Source of the DNA: Amphibalanus amphitrite
Lineage: Eukaryota; Arthropoda; Thecostraca; Balanomorpha; Balanidae
Assembly (NCBI RefSeq): GCF_019059575.1
Contig: NW_024881627.1
Location: 248,001 to 312,000, forward strand
Direction: 5' to 3'
Length of the DNA stretch: 64,000 nt
Position 1 is the stretch's first letter, and each line of letters begins with the position of its first letter. The position numbers and the translations under genes are program-made. Shown piece by piece: positions 1 to 11,639 of this stretch. The notes under the pieces were generated by a model. That model was not told where the DNA came from. It did not search any database and saw only the letters and a list, made by a program, of their open reading frames with translations.

Positions 1-2545
1 GCTCTCATTCATTGCCGACATGGGTCCGCTGCGTTGATCATCTGATGTTGAACCATCTACATGATGTGATGTTGTAAACCTTTGCTAGCAAGAAGGGTTC
101 CTGCAAAGACTGTTAAAATATATGTGTATCTTGTTATGTATTGGGGTGGGCTATGTCACCGCTTGATCCTGGTGGTCTTGGGGCATCACCACTGTCAAGT
201 CTAATGGTGTCCGTGGACCCCTTAGGGTAGACAACATGGTAAATGTCAAGTTTAAGTCCTAAGAAGATTTCATTGATAAATTTGTCATATTCTTATATTA
301 TTTGACATCCTGAATCCAAAAATGATACTCATTTGTCTCGCAAATAAAAGAAAAAACATAATCAAACCTGACCTAACCTTACCTACTTACCTAGGTATTA
401 GTAAGCCTGGCGTCCCAGGAAGATACCAGATTGGGACGACAGAGATACCTATATACCAAAACAAACCTAACCAAACCTGACCTAACCTTACCTACAACCT
501 ACAACCTACAAACCTACAACCTACAAACCTACAACCTATAACCTACAAACCTACAACCTACTAACCTACAACCTACCCTACAAACCTACAAACAAACCAA
601 CCTACAATGGTATCTGGCATCTTCCTGGGACGCCAGGCTTACTTATACCCTTACCTATAACCTACCAACCTACAACCTACAAACCTACCCTAACCTAACC
701 TAACCTATAAACCTACCTACCTACAACCTAAAACCTACAAACCTACAACCTAACCTAACCTAAAACCTAAAATTTTTGCTGTTTCATACTTGTATCAACA
801 GCGTCACAATTGTAGTTAGGACCTAAACTTGACATATACCGACAACACTGTTACATCTCTCTATTATGAATCTGCTTAACAGTTCTTGTGGCAGCTCACT
901 TTATCATCCTGTTTGACAACCTCTCAATGAAATAATTGCCAGATGATCATTCACACAAAAAAAGTGATAAGTTGCTTGTCTTCTCTGTTAGTTAGATATG
1001 TAGGGCTGCTTTTATGGGTGCAAAATGACCATAATACTTGGCACGCCCTAAAGTTCTAATTAACAAACAAGAAGGGTTGCTTTCCAACTCTGTGTCTGAG
1101 CTGTGTCAGTAATGATGCAGCACAATAATAAATGATAATAGTCAAGGTAATTAAGTTCTCAGGAGGCAGGTAGGTAATTTGACCAAACATTACACAAGTG
1201 CTTATTTTTGGAGTTGAAAAGTACGCCATTTTGAGATGTCTGTTTTGTGACCTGCTGGGATTGATTAAAAAAAATGTTTTGGCTGATCTGTCATTTGTTA
1301 TTGACATTTCTATAATGAATAACATGGATAAATTATATAGTGGATAAAAAAGGATTGCTGTGATTATATCACAGCACTTATTTTGTAAAAATTAAGATAT
1401 CAACACTTACAGATTAATTGAATGATGAAGTCATTTAGACTCAGCTTCATGCCCTGAAAATTGCCTTTTTTGCATCTTCAATGGTCATAAGGTACAAACT
1501 ACTTCTGCAGTAATTGTTGTTATGGTAAAATCTGTGTTTTTTTAACAATAAAAGGAACCATTAATTTTACCTCTCTGTTATATAATGCATTGTCCTTTAC
1601 CATTATCAGATGTTGATGTAGAATTGTTCTTTGATTGTGAATCAAAATAGGTGCAAGCAAGTAGCATAACTCATTATGTATAATAATGAGCTCAAAGTTG
1701 TTAATGGATTCTAAGATTCAAATAGAAGAAAACTGGCAAAAGCACCATGCATATAGCCCATTAAGTTTCACCAGAGTTTAGCTATAGAGTATGTTTGTCA
1801 CTTGTCACTTACTGAATTACAGGAAAGGTGATAGGCTAGGAAAAGGAAGCCTGTGGATTTCCTGCTCATTGGCTTGTAGTTTAGTCGGTTCTGGTTTGGT
1901 ACAGCAAGTTCTCCCAGTGTTTGTCTAGATGTTTGCTAATGTTACTAAATTATGATTGTACTGCATACCTATTCACAGCAGGTATATGGTAATTTTCATG
2001 TCCATACCAGGCCAGCCTATATGCTTACTGGTGTCTCTCCTATAGTTATTAAATATCTACGATGTTGTAAAACTTAGTTAAGTTTAAGTAATGCAAACCA
2101 TGAATAAATATGTTTGCCGCTGACCTTACATCCTATTTTGAGCATGGGCAGTTGCTTAAATATGACAAACTTTGACGATTGATGTCATTGTAGAGGCTCC
2201 AGACCAATGCATTAGAACTATGATGCCATAATTTATTGCCACCTTCTGACTGTCATAGTTGACTATTGAAAGCTTTTTAAAATCAACACTTAGGGAGGTA
2301 CAGCCCACCGCTAAAGTAATGTGTGGTTTTACCAATCTCGACGGATGGCTTTGACCGACGATTTTTAAATGCGGACTGATTGAAAAGAAGACGTCAATAG
2401 ACAAAGTTGTCGCTGCAAGGGTGAATATACATGTAAGCTACATTTAAAGTCTCGTTGCAGTCTGGCTAATCGTTCCTAGGCTTCAGAAGCAGAACATACC
2501 CATGACTGAAACCACACATTACTTCTGCTGTGGACTGTACATAGG
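1..2545. other. non-coding, no gene recognised
   Basis: AT-rich DNA in which all open frames are short and none resembles a known protein or has convincing splice sites. The only structure I can support is the foldback repeat at 231-845. The rest, roughly 850-2545, shows nothing recognisable. Confidence 0.6.
231..845. repeat. foldback repeat enclosing telomere-like CCTAA/CCTACAA motifs
   Basis: Outer arms at about 236-262 and 815-842 are inverted copies of each other (core AAATGTCAAGTTTAAGTCC). Inside them a second inverted pair lies at about 399-428 and 607-643 (core AAGCCTGGCGTCCCAGGAAG). The spacer is a degenerate array of CCTAA, CCTAC and CCTACAAA units running from about 365 to 775. CCTAA is the complement of the arthropod telomere repeat TTAGG, but the array is irregular and bounded by inverted arms. 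It is therefore better described as a mobile or foldback repeat than as a telomere remnant. Confidence 0.6.
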
Positions 2546-2613
2546 TTGCTGGGGGCTGGGTTCCTCACTCCTCATCACTCAAGTAGCAAGCAATGGACCT
2601 TGATAAGATTGAT

Positions 2614-2738
2614 GTCTCTCTGTCTCTCTGTCTCTCTGTCTCTCTGTCTCTCTGTCTCTCTGTCTCTCTGTCTCTGTCTCTCTGTCTCTCTGTCTCTCTG
2701 TCTCTCTCTCTCTCTCTGTCTCTCTCTCTCTCTGTCTC

Positions 2739-2806
<68 letters not shown>

Positions 2807-2970
2807 CCTCTCCCCCCTCTCCCCCTCTCCCTCTCCCTCTCCCTCCCCCTCTCCCTCCCCCTCTCCCTCCCCCTCTCCCTCTCCCTCTCTCTCTCCCTCT
2901 CCCTCTCTCTCTCCCTCTCCCTCTCCCTCTCCCTCTCCCTCTCTCTCTCTCTCCCTCTCCCTCTCCCTCC
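2614..2970. repeat. CT-rich microsatellite/minisatellite
   Basis: The array starts with TCTCTCTG units, passes into pure (CT)n, then into CCCTCT units. It keeps open frames in several phases on both strands (Ser/Leu or Arg/Glu strings), which are artefacts of the repeat. Confidence 0.95.
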
Positions 2971-4504
2971 TCTGGCTGTCTTCCCTCTCTGTTTGTTGTT
3001 TGATCTCATCTTGCTCAACTTGCTTTTGTTTGTAAGACTCTCTTGATGCTCAATGTCTTGAGCTGCACTTTAAGAGCTCTCTGTATGTCACTGAGTTTTC
3101 AGTTTTGCTGCTTGAGTTGTTTTTATGTTCTTTGGTATATGTTGCTGGTTGATTTATTCTGCTTCCATTTAAAGCTGCAATGGATTTGGAAAAAAATGAA
3201 ATGCTGGAACGTAGATTCACTTTGTTGTTTTCATTTCGAGTCACATGGTTTCTTCGGAGCATTAAAATTTGAGGAAAAAATATTACACAAGGTTAAGCAT
3301 TTATTTTGTTTCTTGTTTTTGAATTATCTTATTTGTTATATTTTGTGAGCACAAATTAAAGCTTATGCTTAAATTAGCAATTTTCTCTCACTCTCCATTG
3401 CTCTTTTCATTTTCTTGATACCTCTCTTCTCACTGTTACCATTTCATTACATACAGTCGTAAGTCGTGACATTTTTAGTTTTCGCTGGTGCTGGCCATTG
3501 TGATCTTTTGACAACCGAATGGAGAGTGGTTGGCTGACCTGCCTCGCATTTGGTCCCAAATTATAAGAGAGCTTTATTGAGGGAGATATTACCTATGTGT
3601 TGGTGTATGCGGGAGAAAGGTAAACGAGCGAGCGCAGCGAGTATATCCGTGTTCAACGGAAAACAGATATCAGTTTAAGCGGCCTTTCCCGGCTCGGTAC
3701 CGCGATGCTTAACACGATCTTATGTCTCCGTAATTGCTGAACCGATTGATAAGCGTTCTGAACTGAAACCTTGCATATAAGTAGGCACCCACCAGGCAAT
3801 GCATGGCCTTGTGGCAGAGTTGGGTGTTAACGCACGTGCGCACGTTGGGTCGCTTCCAGATCTTGAGAAGGGCAGAGCCAATTGCGTTCAAATTTGGTTC
3901 ACCACTAGGGGCAGGTGAGCAAGGTGCCGTGCAAGTCAGTTGGGACTTGGGTTATATGGGACCGCGACAAATCAAAGCGATCCTGAATTTTAAATTTTGT
4001 GGTCACGTGATATAGGTCAAGGTGAAAGCCGAAAGGAATGGTGAAAAGTGAGCATATTCATATTAATGACGTGGAACGTTCTTTGTGGCCAGTTTTGGTA
4101 ATAAAAGTCATGAAATTCGAAGTGTCGCCTGTCGTTTGAGACCAAATTAAGAGGTTTAGTGCCAAGGTCAGCTCCAGGTCAGGTGAAAAAGTCAAATTTC
4201 GAAGAAGATAACTTTCAAGAAGAAAGTTCCAAATGTAGGTTGAGCTCAGGATTCCAATGTTGCAGTTTTTATTTTCTTTCGTTGCTCCCAGCTCTCAACA
4301 ATTGCTTATGACTTTGTCATTTAGTCCAATGAATAAGAGGTAATTTATTCTATTTGGATTTAAATTTTGAGATATCTTGTTAATCTTTGGCACAGTTTAC
4401 CACTCATAGCTTTTTCATGATTTTTTTTTTTTAATTTGGAAAGAATGTATCTGAGATATGACTTGATTGTCATGATTAAAAAGCTTTTCCTCAGGATATG
4501 TAAG
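2971..4504. other. non-coding, no gene recognised
   Basis: Mixed-composition DNA with only short frames. The stretch from about 3600 to 4020 is more GC-rich than its surroundings and may be an old repeat, but I see no terminal repeats or coding content there. Confidence 0.5.
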
Positions 4505-5149
4505 TAATGTTTATGTTTTTTTCGGAGTTGTTCAAGAAGATAAGTACAAATATTACATTTATTCAGATATTTCGGTACTAGTACCGAAATATTTGAATAA
4601 ATGTAATATTTGTACTTATCCTCTTAAAGGGACCCTCCCACCTTCAAAAAAGTTTATGAATTGGCATGAAAGTGATGTCGCTCGGTTCAGAAAGAGCGAA
4701 AACGAATATCTACCAAATTTCACCGAAAAATATTCACCGGTTTTCAAGATATTAGACTTTTACTTTTGTTTACTTTTTTGGATCTCCGCTGTTCCTAGCG
4801 ACTTTATTTGGAAGCAATAGTTTGGCAGCTGAAAGTGCGGCACTTCTTGCGCGCAAAGCAGCATATACCACCGCGTCCTACAAAACGTTCTAGTCAAACA
4901 TTTAAAAATCGTTAGATATCTGCGTTGACGTCACACATTCAGAGGGGTATTCCTATGCATTAGCCCTTCTGAATCAAAATGCTGCAATTTTGAAATTCAA
5001 TATTTCCGATTTAAGGCATTTCTCGATGTTGTGAGTGCCGAAACCGGTAATTGTGAGCCAGGAACCCCATTTTGGCTATCTCAACTCAACTCTAATGTTA
5101 AGGTGGGAGCGTCCCTTTAACAACTCCGAAAAAAAAACATAAACATTAA
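4505..5149. repeat. palindromic (foldback) element split by a TTAA element
   Basis: A near-perfect palindrome is centred at 4579/4580 (GGTACTAGTACC). The arms read outward symmetrically from 4539 to 4620. On the left the arm continues to 4505. On the right it is interrupted at TTAA 4624-4627 and resumes at TTAA 5117-5120, ending at 5149 (TAATGTTTATG on the left, CATAAACATTA on the right). Removing 4624-5116 restores the continuous right arm, which shows that a TTAA-targeting element inserted into an existing foldback. Confidence 0.85.
4624..5120. mobile_element. 497-bp TTAA-flanked MITE
   Basis: The element is bounded by TTAA on both sides and has inverted termini AGGGACCCTCCCACCTT on the left against AAGGTGGGAGCGTCCCT on the right. 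It contains no coding capacity, and one perfect TGACGTCA lies at 4926-4933. It sits inside the right arm of the palindrome at 4505-5149 with an apparent TTAA target duplication. TTAA duplications are characteristic of piggyBac-type transposases, but these termini do not start with CCC, so the family is uncertain. Confidence 0.8.
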
Positions 5150-6092
5150 CCCTCGCACGACCAGGCCATTTCTCATAACACGAACGACCAGGGGGGGGGT
5201 TGTTACGACCCCCCCCCTGGCGTTTCGAAACGGAAGGTCGTAGAGCTTAGCGGAAAAAACCAACGGATTGCTCTCAACGAGATCTCGCGATTGGTGGTAT
5301 ATTTTTTGGTCCTAGGTCAACATTTGACCTACTTTTGACCGGTCAAAAGTCAAATTTTCGGAAAAAATAGACTTTTTTCAACTTTCGGCGGCGATTGCGG
5401 CAAAACGGTGGGAGATATCGACTTGAAACCTTCACTATCGTGTTCCTTGATCAATTCTCTATCGTTTGGTATGTATTTCGTTTCCCTAGCTCTAAAAATG
5501 GCGCGTTGGGAGCGCCGGAAGTCGGCAAGGTCACAGTCGGCGGCAGAAATTCGAAAAATCAAAATTTAAATTTTTGAAATCTGATTGTATTTTTGGATTT
5601 GGGAGGTCCATTTGCTCCCTATAGAAGCTAATATTGCTGCATATTCCCATTGAGGTGACAAGAATTAGCAAAATAGTGGTTCGGGCGCTTTTCAAAAATA
5701 GTACCGGACGCTGTTCCTCTTGTGACGTCATAGCTCCGTGACCTGACCTGACCCGGTCAAATTTCTTATACCATATGATAGCCAATACTTGCCCCAACAT
5801 GCATGGGAAGTTTCATCACGATCCATCAACTGATGTCCGTACCACCGGCAGGAAACCTCGGGCGTTGGCACTCAGTTTGTGAAAATCCGGCCGGAGGCTG
5901 TACCTCTTATGACGTCATAACTCCGTGACCTGACATGACCCGATCAATTTTTTTTCGGCAAAAGATGCGCAAAGGTTGCCCCAGAGGGTGTTGAAAATTT
6001 CTGCCCGCTACGACAAGCCGTTTAGCGTGCACTTCGAAAAAACCTCAGGGGGGGGGTTGATACAACCCCCCCCCTAGGCGTTCTAGGGTTAA
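5146..6092. mobile_element. TTAA/poly-G hairpin element A (piggyBac-like, non-autonomous)
   Basis: The 947-bp element is bounded by TTAACCCT at 5146 and AGGGTTAA ending at 6092. Read inward from the right end the terminus is TTAA then CCCTAGAACGCC, and CCCTAGAA is also how classical piggyBac termini begin. Just inside each end is a hairpin of a long G run, a short loop and a long C run (about 5190-5220 and 6050-6075). The interior is rich in GGTCA/TGACC and holds TGACGTCA at 5723-5730 and 5910-5917. No transposase frame is present. It abuts the palindromic element on its left. Confidence 0.8.
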
Positions 6093-6504
6093 GAATGTAT
6101 TTGTATTCATAACTTAAAACAAGTACAATGAAAATATTTGAGCTAATAATCGATCGATTGATGCCCCGATGAAACAACGGCGCTGACGAAGTCGATGGAC
6201 GAAAATGGTACGCTGTTAGTGTTAATCTTTTTACCAAATTTAGTCCGAACCTTTTGAATAAAAGGATTCACATGGACAGAGCCCCCGCTAAGCACAGCTT
6301 GTTGCGTTTGCTCTGCCCTCTGCCTTCCGATCGTGAAAGTCCTGGCCTGTGGCAGAGTTTAGAGTCCGAAAGTTTAACGTACATGTCATACGCACATAGT
6401 CGCGTACGGCCGCCCCCCCCCCCCCCCACACTGACTTCGGCTTGCTTTGGCGTGCTACGGCCTGCCACCAACCGCAACCATAGCCGCCCGGAGGCTTATA
6501 AAGA
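6093..6504. other. non-coding, no gene recognised
   Basis: Short spacer between mobile elements. It includes a C-homopolymer run near 6411-6427. No coding signal. Confidence 0.5.
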
Positions 6505-6602
6505 TTGAGCGCCCGTCGCGCCTCGAACCCCGGAATTTGGAACCGGAACACGTGCTCTCACCAGTTGGAGTCCAGCGCTCTCGCGACTTAGCTACGCACT
6601 GA
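6505..6602 (-). repeat. tRNA-derived SINE head
   Basis: Read on the minus strand, 6602 to about 6515 resembles the promoter half of a tRNA: a box-A-like TAGCTAAGTCG near the start and a box-B-like GGGTTCGAGGC about 65 bases later, with an extended arm between. The cloverleaf is degenerate and lies among other repeats, so this is a tRNA-derived SINE or tRNA relic, not a working tRNA gene. Confidence 0.45.
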
Positions 6603-6782
6603 GCTTTTGAAATTTGAATGAACGGTTGGAATTTTGCATGAATTTGTAACGTGAATGTTCATATATTCTTGATTAATGCTCGTTCATATTTTAACTACAT
6701 ATGCGGAGAAGTGTCGAAAAGTTAACGAGTATTCTTTGCGATGGATTCGATGGATTTTGCCTAAAGCTCCTTCTGACATAAG

Positions 6783-8278
6783 ATAACCCGCGCCGTGATG
6801 GTGGTCTGAGTTTTCCGTGTCGTGCTGGTGAGGGGGCGTTTTACCGCCTCCCCCCGTCTAACTCGGCTCCTGGGCCACATAGCGACACGCGGTAAGCGGC
6901 ATTCGAAAGAGCCTAGAAAATAATGAAGAAAACACGTCGGCCATTTTCAAGGTCAGGTCAAAGTCAGGTCGCCAGAGGTCATCAAAGCTCAAATTTTGCC
7001 TATTTCAACAATTTTCGAAAACCCGGAGCATAGCTCGGGAACCAGTAGAGCTACATCGCCGCGGAAAAGCACATTCGGTAGCTCTTTCAACGCTCTTCGC
7101 TGACCTCAGACCTGTTTCTGTTTATTTTAACCTGTTTCCTCCATTGACTTTTAATGGAGAGGTCGTAAAATTGATACGACGCTAGGTCACAGATATCGAA
7201 ATTCCGAGATATACATGCATTGGTGTTCTGTCACTTGTCAGCCGCGAACGTATAGGGGGCGTGGGTCCGTTGCCCCCCCCCCCTCCCTTGCCGTTTGGCT
7301 CCTGATCGAGCTAGAGCTTCGCGGAAAAATGAGCGTGCTGCCCGTGACGAGAGGAAGCCGATGATGCGACCCCCCTTGCCGTTTGGCTCCTGATCGAGCC
7401 AGAGCTTCGCGGAAAAATGAGCGTGTTGCCCGTGACGAGAGGAAGCCGATGATACCCAATTTTAAGGTCTTAGGTCATTGGTTGACCTTCTAGGTCAGGT
7501 CAATGGCCCAAAAGTCGGGAAAATCGGCACCTGTTAGAATGTGTTAAGGTGTGGCTGATAAGGTTTTTCGGGGTGCTGATCACGAACATCATGTTAGTTT
7601 TGATCGCAGATGATGTCTTCATGCATATAGGGCAGGCCAAGTCAGGTCAGGTCAGGTCAACCAGAAGGGGTCCTGCCGGGTATTCGTAGAAGGCGTCAAC
7701 CGCCTTTGACAGTCTCGTAACATTTTGCGAAGGCGCCAAAGCTACTTTGTAAGTGTTCAAATTGTTGCTAACTTTGAATTGAGCTCTAAAAACCAACCCA
7801 GAAACATGTTTCGCGGCTAATGCGAGCCGACATACGCCGAATCTTGATTCTGGCCAAACATGGTCTCGAGAAATAGGTCACAAGTCAAAGGTCACTTGGG
7901 TCAGGGTCATTTATTTTTCAGGGTATGTATAAAATTGAATTACCAGAGGATACCGAAAGTTTCGTCACGATCGGCCACTTTACGCGAGTTATTTGCGAAA
8001 ACTTGAGGGTGGATCCGTTAGACCCCCCTCCCCTATAAGGGCAAGCGATCGTTCAGTCGATATAGCTATAGCGAGTATTGTAACTTTTTATGAGGTAAGG
8101 TCACTTGACGTGACCTGGTGACCTGACCTAGAGCGACCCGGATCTGAAATTTTCACAACATGTGCAGAAAAGATGTATGAACGCGCCGCCGTTTTATTAG
8201 ATATATTTGCTGAAACCTGAGGGGAAGGGGCATAAAAACGCCCCCCGCCCCCCCCCCCCCCAGCATGGCGCGGGATAA
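6783..8278. mobile_element. TTAA/poly-G hairpin element B (degenerate ends)
   Basis: Ends are ATAACCCGCGCC at about 6783 and GGCGCGGGATAA ending at 8278, a one-base variant of the TTAACCCGCGCC terminus seen in the copy at 23199-24401. The element carries subterminal G/C hairpins (near 6834-6856 and 8222-8262) and many GGTCA motifs in both orientations. It contains an internal 88-bp duplication and no transposase frame. It shares the TCGCGGAAAAA motif with the copies at 19864-20461 and 60189-61199. Confidence 0.65.
7282..7457. repeat. 88-bp tandem duplication inside element B
   Basis: Two nearly identical units start at about 7282 and 7370, each containing CCGTTTGGCTCCTGATCGAG and CGGAAAAATGAGCGTG. 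The duplication appears local to this copy. Confidence 0.85.
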
Positions 8279-10176
8279 TATACTATATGTTTGTCACTCT
8301 TTGCATAATGGTATAATGCCATGCAAAATGCTAATGGGAATGAAGATGTGGGATTTTGTTTGATTTTAGATATATTATATATGTAGTTCTAAAATTGTTT
8401 AAGGGATATAACATTTACTCGCCTTGTTTTTCTTTTTTAAATAATTTGGGTACCAGACGCTCTGGCGTGGTTTAGCAAGTTCTTCTGCTTTTACAAGAAA
8501 TGGGACCCGATTTATGTACTTGTTTTGGTGATCTGAAAAACGATTATATGCTTATTTGATTTGGAATCAATGACCTATCTTACAGTGTAAGTGCACGTTT
8601 TTGTTACCAGTATTTCGCATTGACGGATTCCTACATTCTCCGTTTGTGATGTGATAAAATCGAACTTTGTTGTAATGTTTTCATGGGCTTCAAAATGTAT
8701 TGCAATGCGGAAGTGATTTGTTTTTCTACAAATTATGCCCTTTAATCAATGGTAATTGTTGGTTTCATTTATGCCATCAATCCTTGGCAATGGGGATGTT
8801 CGCGCTAAGAGTTCCGAAAAGTCTCGCCAGGTGGCAGCACGGTATGCTTTGGACACAACGCGCCGGCCGGGCGCCGGCCGGGCCGGGGATAACACTGCGG
8901 GCGGCGACGGCGGCCGACTTTTCAGGTTCATCATTTTGCTAAAATGAGTAGCTACAGTTGATTTCGATATTAGGAAGACAATGACGCGTGTGAAAGGCAA
9001 ACTACTACATCGTCATTGAGCGGAAGGAAAGGGAGCTGATCGAATGGTCACCAAAAGCTACGGAGTACGAAATATACGACGTTATCACATATTTTAACTT
9101 ACACAGTTGAAATTAAAAACCTTATTACATTCAGACATATATTCACACACATGAAACAATCGATTTACAGCACACATTCCATGACAAGAACGCATACCTA
9201 CGGTCTTAAGTTGACCTTTAGCGCTCGTCAGTCGTCACTGTCAGATAAGTCAATCACATCCCTGTAGTTTGTACAGACTATTGACTTAACCCTTCATCCG
9301 GCATGCGTTCATTCTGTAATGATGGGCAACGAATCACCGGCGATTTCTGCGTGGCTCTATATGACATCCTCGTCCGTTCCCCAGGTTAATTGGTTCGGTG
9401 ACTTTTAAATTATAGCAGGCCCTTCCTCGGTCAGGCTTGATGGATCCACCGTCAATTTGCGCGGTACTTTTAAGACAGACTGTACCTTCTACTAACACGA
9501 CTGACTGATTACAATCTGATGCGAAAGGGACAATATCTCGTCGGTCTATCAGTTAAAGTTCAATATTCAGCGACACAAGTGTGAAGGCTGCCTGGAAAAC
9601 TTGCAACAAACTAAGTAATCTAAGCTTGGCTTGTAATGGGCACAAACTTGTAATAAAGAGGTACTTAATTAACAAATCCACAATGTTCTGTTCAGGCAAG
9701 TAGCCTTCACATATGAAGCATTGCTATGACTACTCTTCTATAGCTGATTGATAGCTTTTGAAGGAAGGAGCTGAGTGGCTGAGCCCTACCATTCACCACT
9801 TATCACCTTCAACAATTGCTTAAAGCATGCAGTTCTCTATCACTAGAAAATATCTGACAATTTGCTGGCTCTCATTTGTGTATGATGCAAGTGCAACACG
9901 CTTTGCATCAGTGATACTATGACACGAAATGTTTAACACTAGCATAGGTTGCAATGTAGATCCAAGGTGTCCCAGAAGCCAGAGCAAAAATTGACACCTT
10001 AATCAACTTCATGATAGTGGCAAAACTCCACTGCGTGACTACACAGAGCACCAACTGTTTGCTCCTCTAAACTTTCACCAAAGGAAGTGTTGCTGATGTC
10101 ATTTGTAGCAGCAGTGACACTGGTAACTACAAATCACAGGATCTGGTAGCATCCATGCTCTTGAATCTGGATCTTA
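8279..10176. other. non-coding, with a GC-rich patch
   Basis: No supported gene. A GC-rich, CpG-rich patch lies at about 8860-8930 in otherwise AT-rich DNA. Immediately upstream, a short frame from ATG 8790 begins MGMFALRVPKSLARW, which resembles a mitochondrial presequence, but no downstream exon could be joined to it. It could be an old first exon or a promoter region. 9000-10176 shows nothing recognisable. Confidence 0.45.
8789..8855 (+). repeat. inverted repeat arm, partner at 11579-11635
   Basis: This arm and the reverse complement of 11579-11635 share ATGGGGATGTTCG, CCAGGTGGCAGCAC and CTTTGGACACA, with small indels between the blocks. The blocks are about 2.8 kb apart and face each other. 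The shared GCCAGGTGGCAGCA resembles the core of CTCF sites. The pair could be an inverted duplication of a first exon or the remains of a transposon's termini. Confidence 0.6.
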
Positions 10177-10193
10177 TCAATGCAGCATTGCAC
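10177..10193 (-). CDS. possible terminal coding exon of an unknown small protein
   Basis: On the minus strand an acceptor (TTCACAG) is followed by 17 coding bases ending in TGA. The split glycine codon from the exon at 10717-10863 joins in phase 1, giving a C-terminus ending GAMLH. Only phase compatibility supports this tiny exon. Confidence 0.25.
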
Positions 10194-10716
10194 CTGTGAA
10201 TAAATGAAAAATGGCATAAGACAGCAGGAAAAGATCTTGGCAAGTCATAATGAGATACATATGTTTAACATGCATGGATAAAAGGACATTATATACTGAA
10301 GCAATTAGCAAAACATTGCAGTTTAAGGCTAAGCACAGTTGAAATCTGATATGATGAACTGGATACAGTGACATCATCAAGACCCATGAACTTAACACAA
10401 AGTATTTGCAATTTTGAAATGCACTTTTATTGCAGTTACTTATACAAATCTAGAAGGTGAAAAATTATTTTAGAAACAACAAAAAACTTGACCGTATTTA
10501 GTTGTTAAAAAGCTGAGTGAATATTCTAAAACAGTGTTCACTTCAGTGTGAATCAACCTAGAGTAAACAATTATTTACCTGATGAAATGAAGATATTATA
10601 TCAATAATGAGTAGCTTTAGGTGGTGATGAGTTAAAAAAAAAACATTTTGCAAGAAAGGCTATCAGTTACTTCTGGATGATATACTGCAGTGTACAAGCT
10701 GTTCACCAACTCCTAC

Positions 10717-10863
10717 CTGGTCTTTCAGTGGGATCCCTCTGTATGCACCTCAGAACTTCATCCACAGGGCTGGTTCCTTCATACGCAGGTCCTCTGCCTT
10801 CCTTGATTCCTCGGACTCCATCCTGACAACTCCGCACCAGAAGCATGATTGCACTGCAGGCAC
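10717..10863 (-). CDS. candidate internal exon of an unknown small protein
   Basis: This minus-strand exon has an acceptor (TTACAG) before 10863 and a donor (CAG/GTAGGA) after 10717. It is phase 1 at both ends and open throughout. It encodes a segment containing ACSAIMLLVRSCQDGVRG and PVDEVLRCIQRDPTERP. Two cysteines flank a short hydrophobic stretch and the rest is polar. I do not recognise the family. Its phase matches the exon candidate at 11328-11439, which is the main reason to believe it. Confidence 0.4.
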
Positions 10864-11327
10864 CTGTAACACCATGAAGATTATCAAATATCAATACTTG
10901 TAACAATTCATAAATAGTAGGTAGCTTAGTGTTCTATTACATATACCTCCTGGTTGCTGGTGTCAAAATAGATCCTATTTGTCTTTTTCCATCATAACCT
11001 TTATATAATAATAAACCTTTATCTGCATGCAATATCTTTGGTACCAGACAAAGTAGAACATTGCTAAAATGCTTGCAATGAATCTTATAAAAATACATTG
11101 AATTTATATAATCATTCTCATTTCTCAGCAGCATGTATCATCTTTTAATGACTTTCTCAAAGGGCTGGCCAATTTCCTATATTGATATGCCCATAAACTT
11201 ATACAGGTAAATTACCTCATATGGGCAATACAAGATCCAGCTATGAGTTAAGTTAGACTATTTTATACTCTTAGTTATGCTCGCCATAAAAAAAATGTCA
11301 GGAAACGTGTTACATCGACGGTATTAC

Positions 11328-11439
11328 CGTTTGGAGTCGGTCTATCTTCGGCTTCTCGCCTCTCTTCGGCTACGTCAATTGAAGCCTTTCTAAGTCTCCT
11401 GTCCTTTGTAAACTTGCCTTTCCATGTTTGTGACACTTT
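11328..11439 (-). CDS. candidate internal exon of an unknown small protein
   Basis: On the minus strand an acceptor (TATATTCAG) precedes 11439 and a donor (ACG/GTAATA) follows 11328. The 37 full codons encode a basic then acidic segment (TWKGKFTKDRRLRKAS, then VAEERREAEDRPTPN) and the exon ends in phase 1, which fits the exon at 10717-10863. The first coding exon, with the start codon, should lie at higher coordinates. An ATG at about 11635 on the minus strand opens a presequence-like frame, but I could not find a strong phase-0 donor. The gene would be divergent from the large plus-strand gene that starts near 12.7 kb. Confidence 0.35.
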
Positions 11440-11639
11440 CTGAATATAAATTCACAACCCATCTGAGCAAAATTCAAATCAATTGCTATCAAATTCACCG
11501 AAATTCAGTCCCTCGGACCGACACCGTACGGACTCCACACAGTGCAAAACACATTGGCGCATTCGCCGCCACAGTTTCTGTGTCCAAAGAAGGCAGTGCT
11601 GCCACCTGGTGAGGAAATAAGCCGAACATCCCCATTGGA

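Noticed and set aside
360..775. Possible true telomere or interstitial telomere scar
   Set aside because: The units are irregular (CCTAA, CCTAC, CCTACAAA) and enclosed by inverted repeats, so a foldback repeat explains it better.
2546..3046. Long open frames on both strands over the CT-rich tract
   Set aside because: They are produced by the dinucleotide repeat and encode only Ser/Leu/Pro or Arg/Glu strings.
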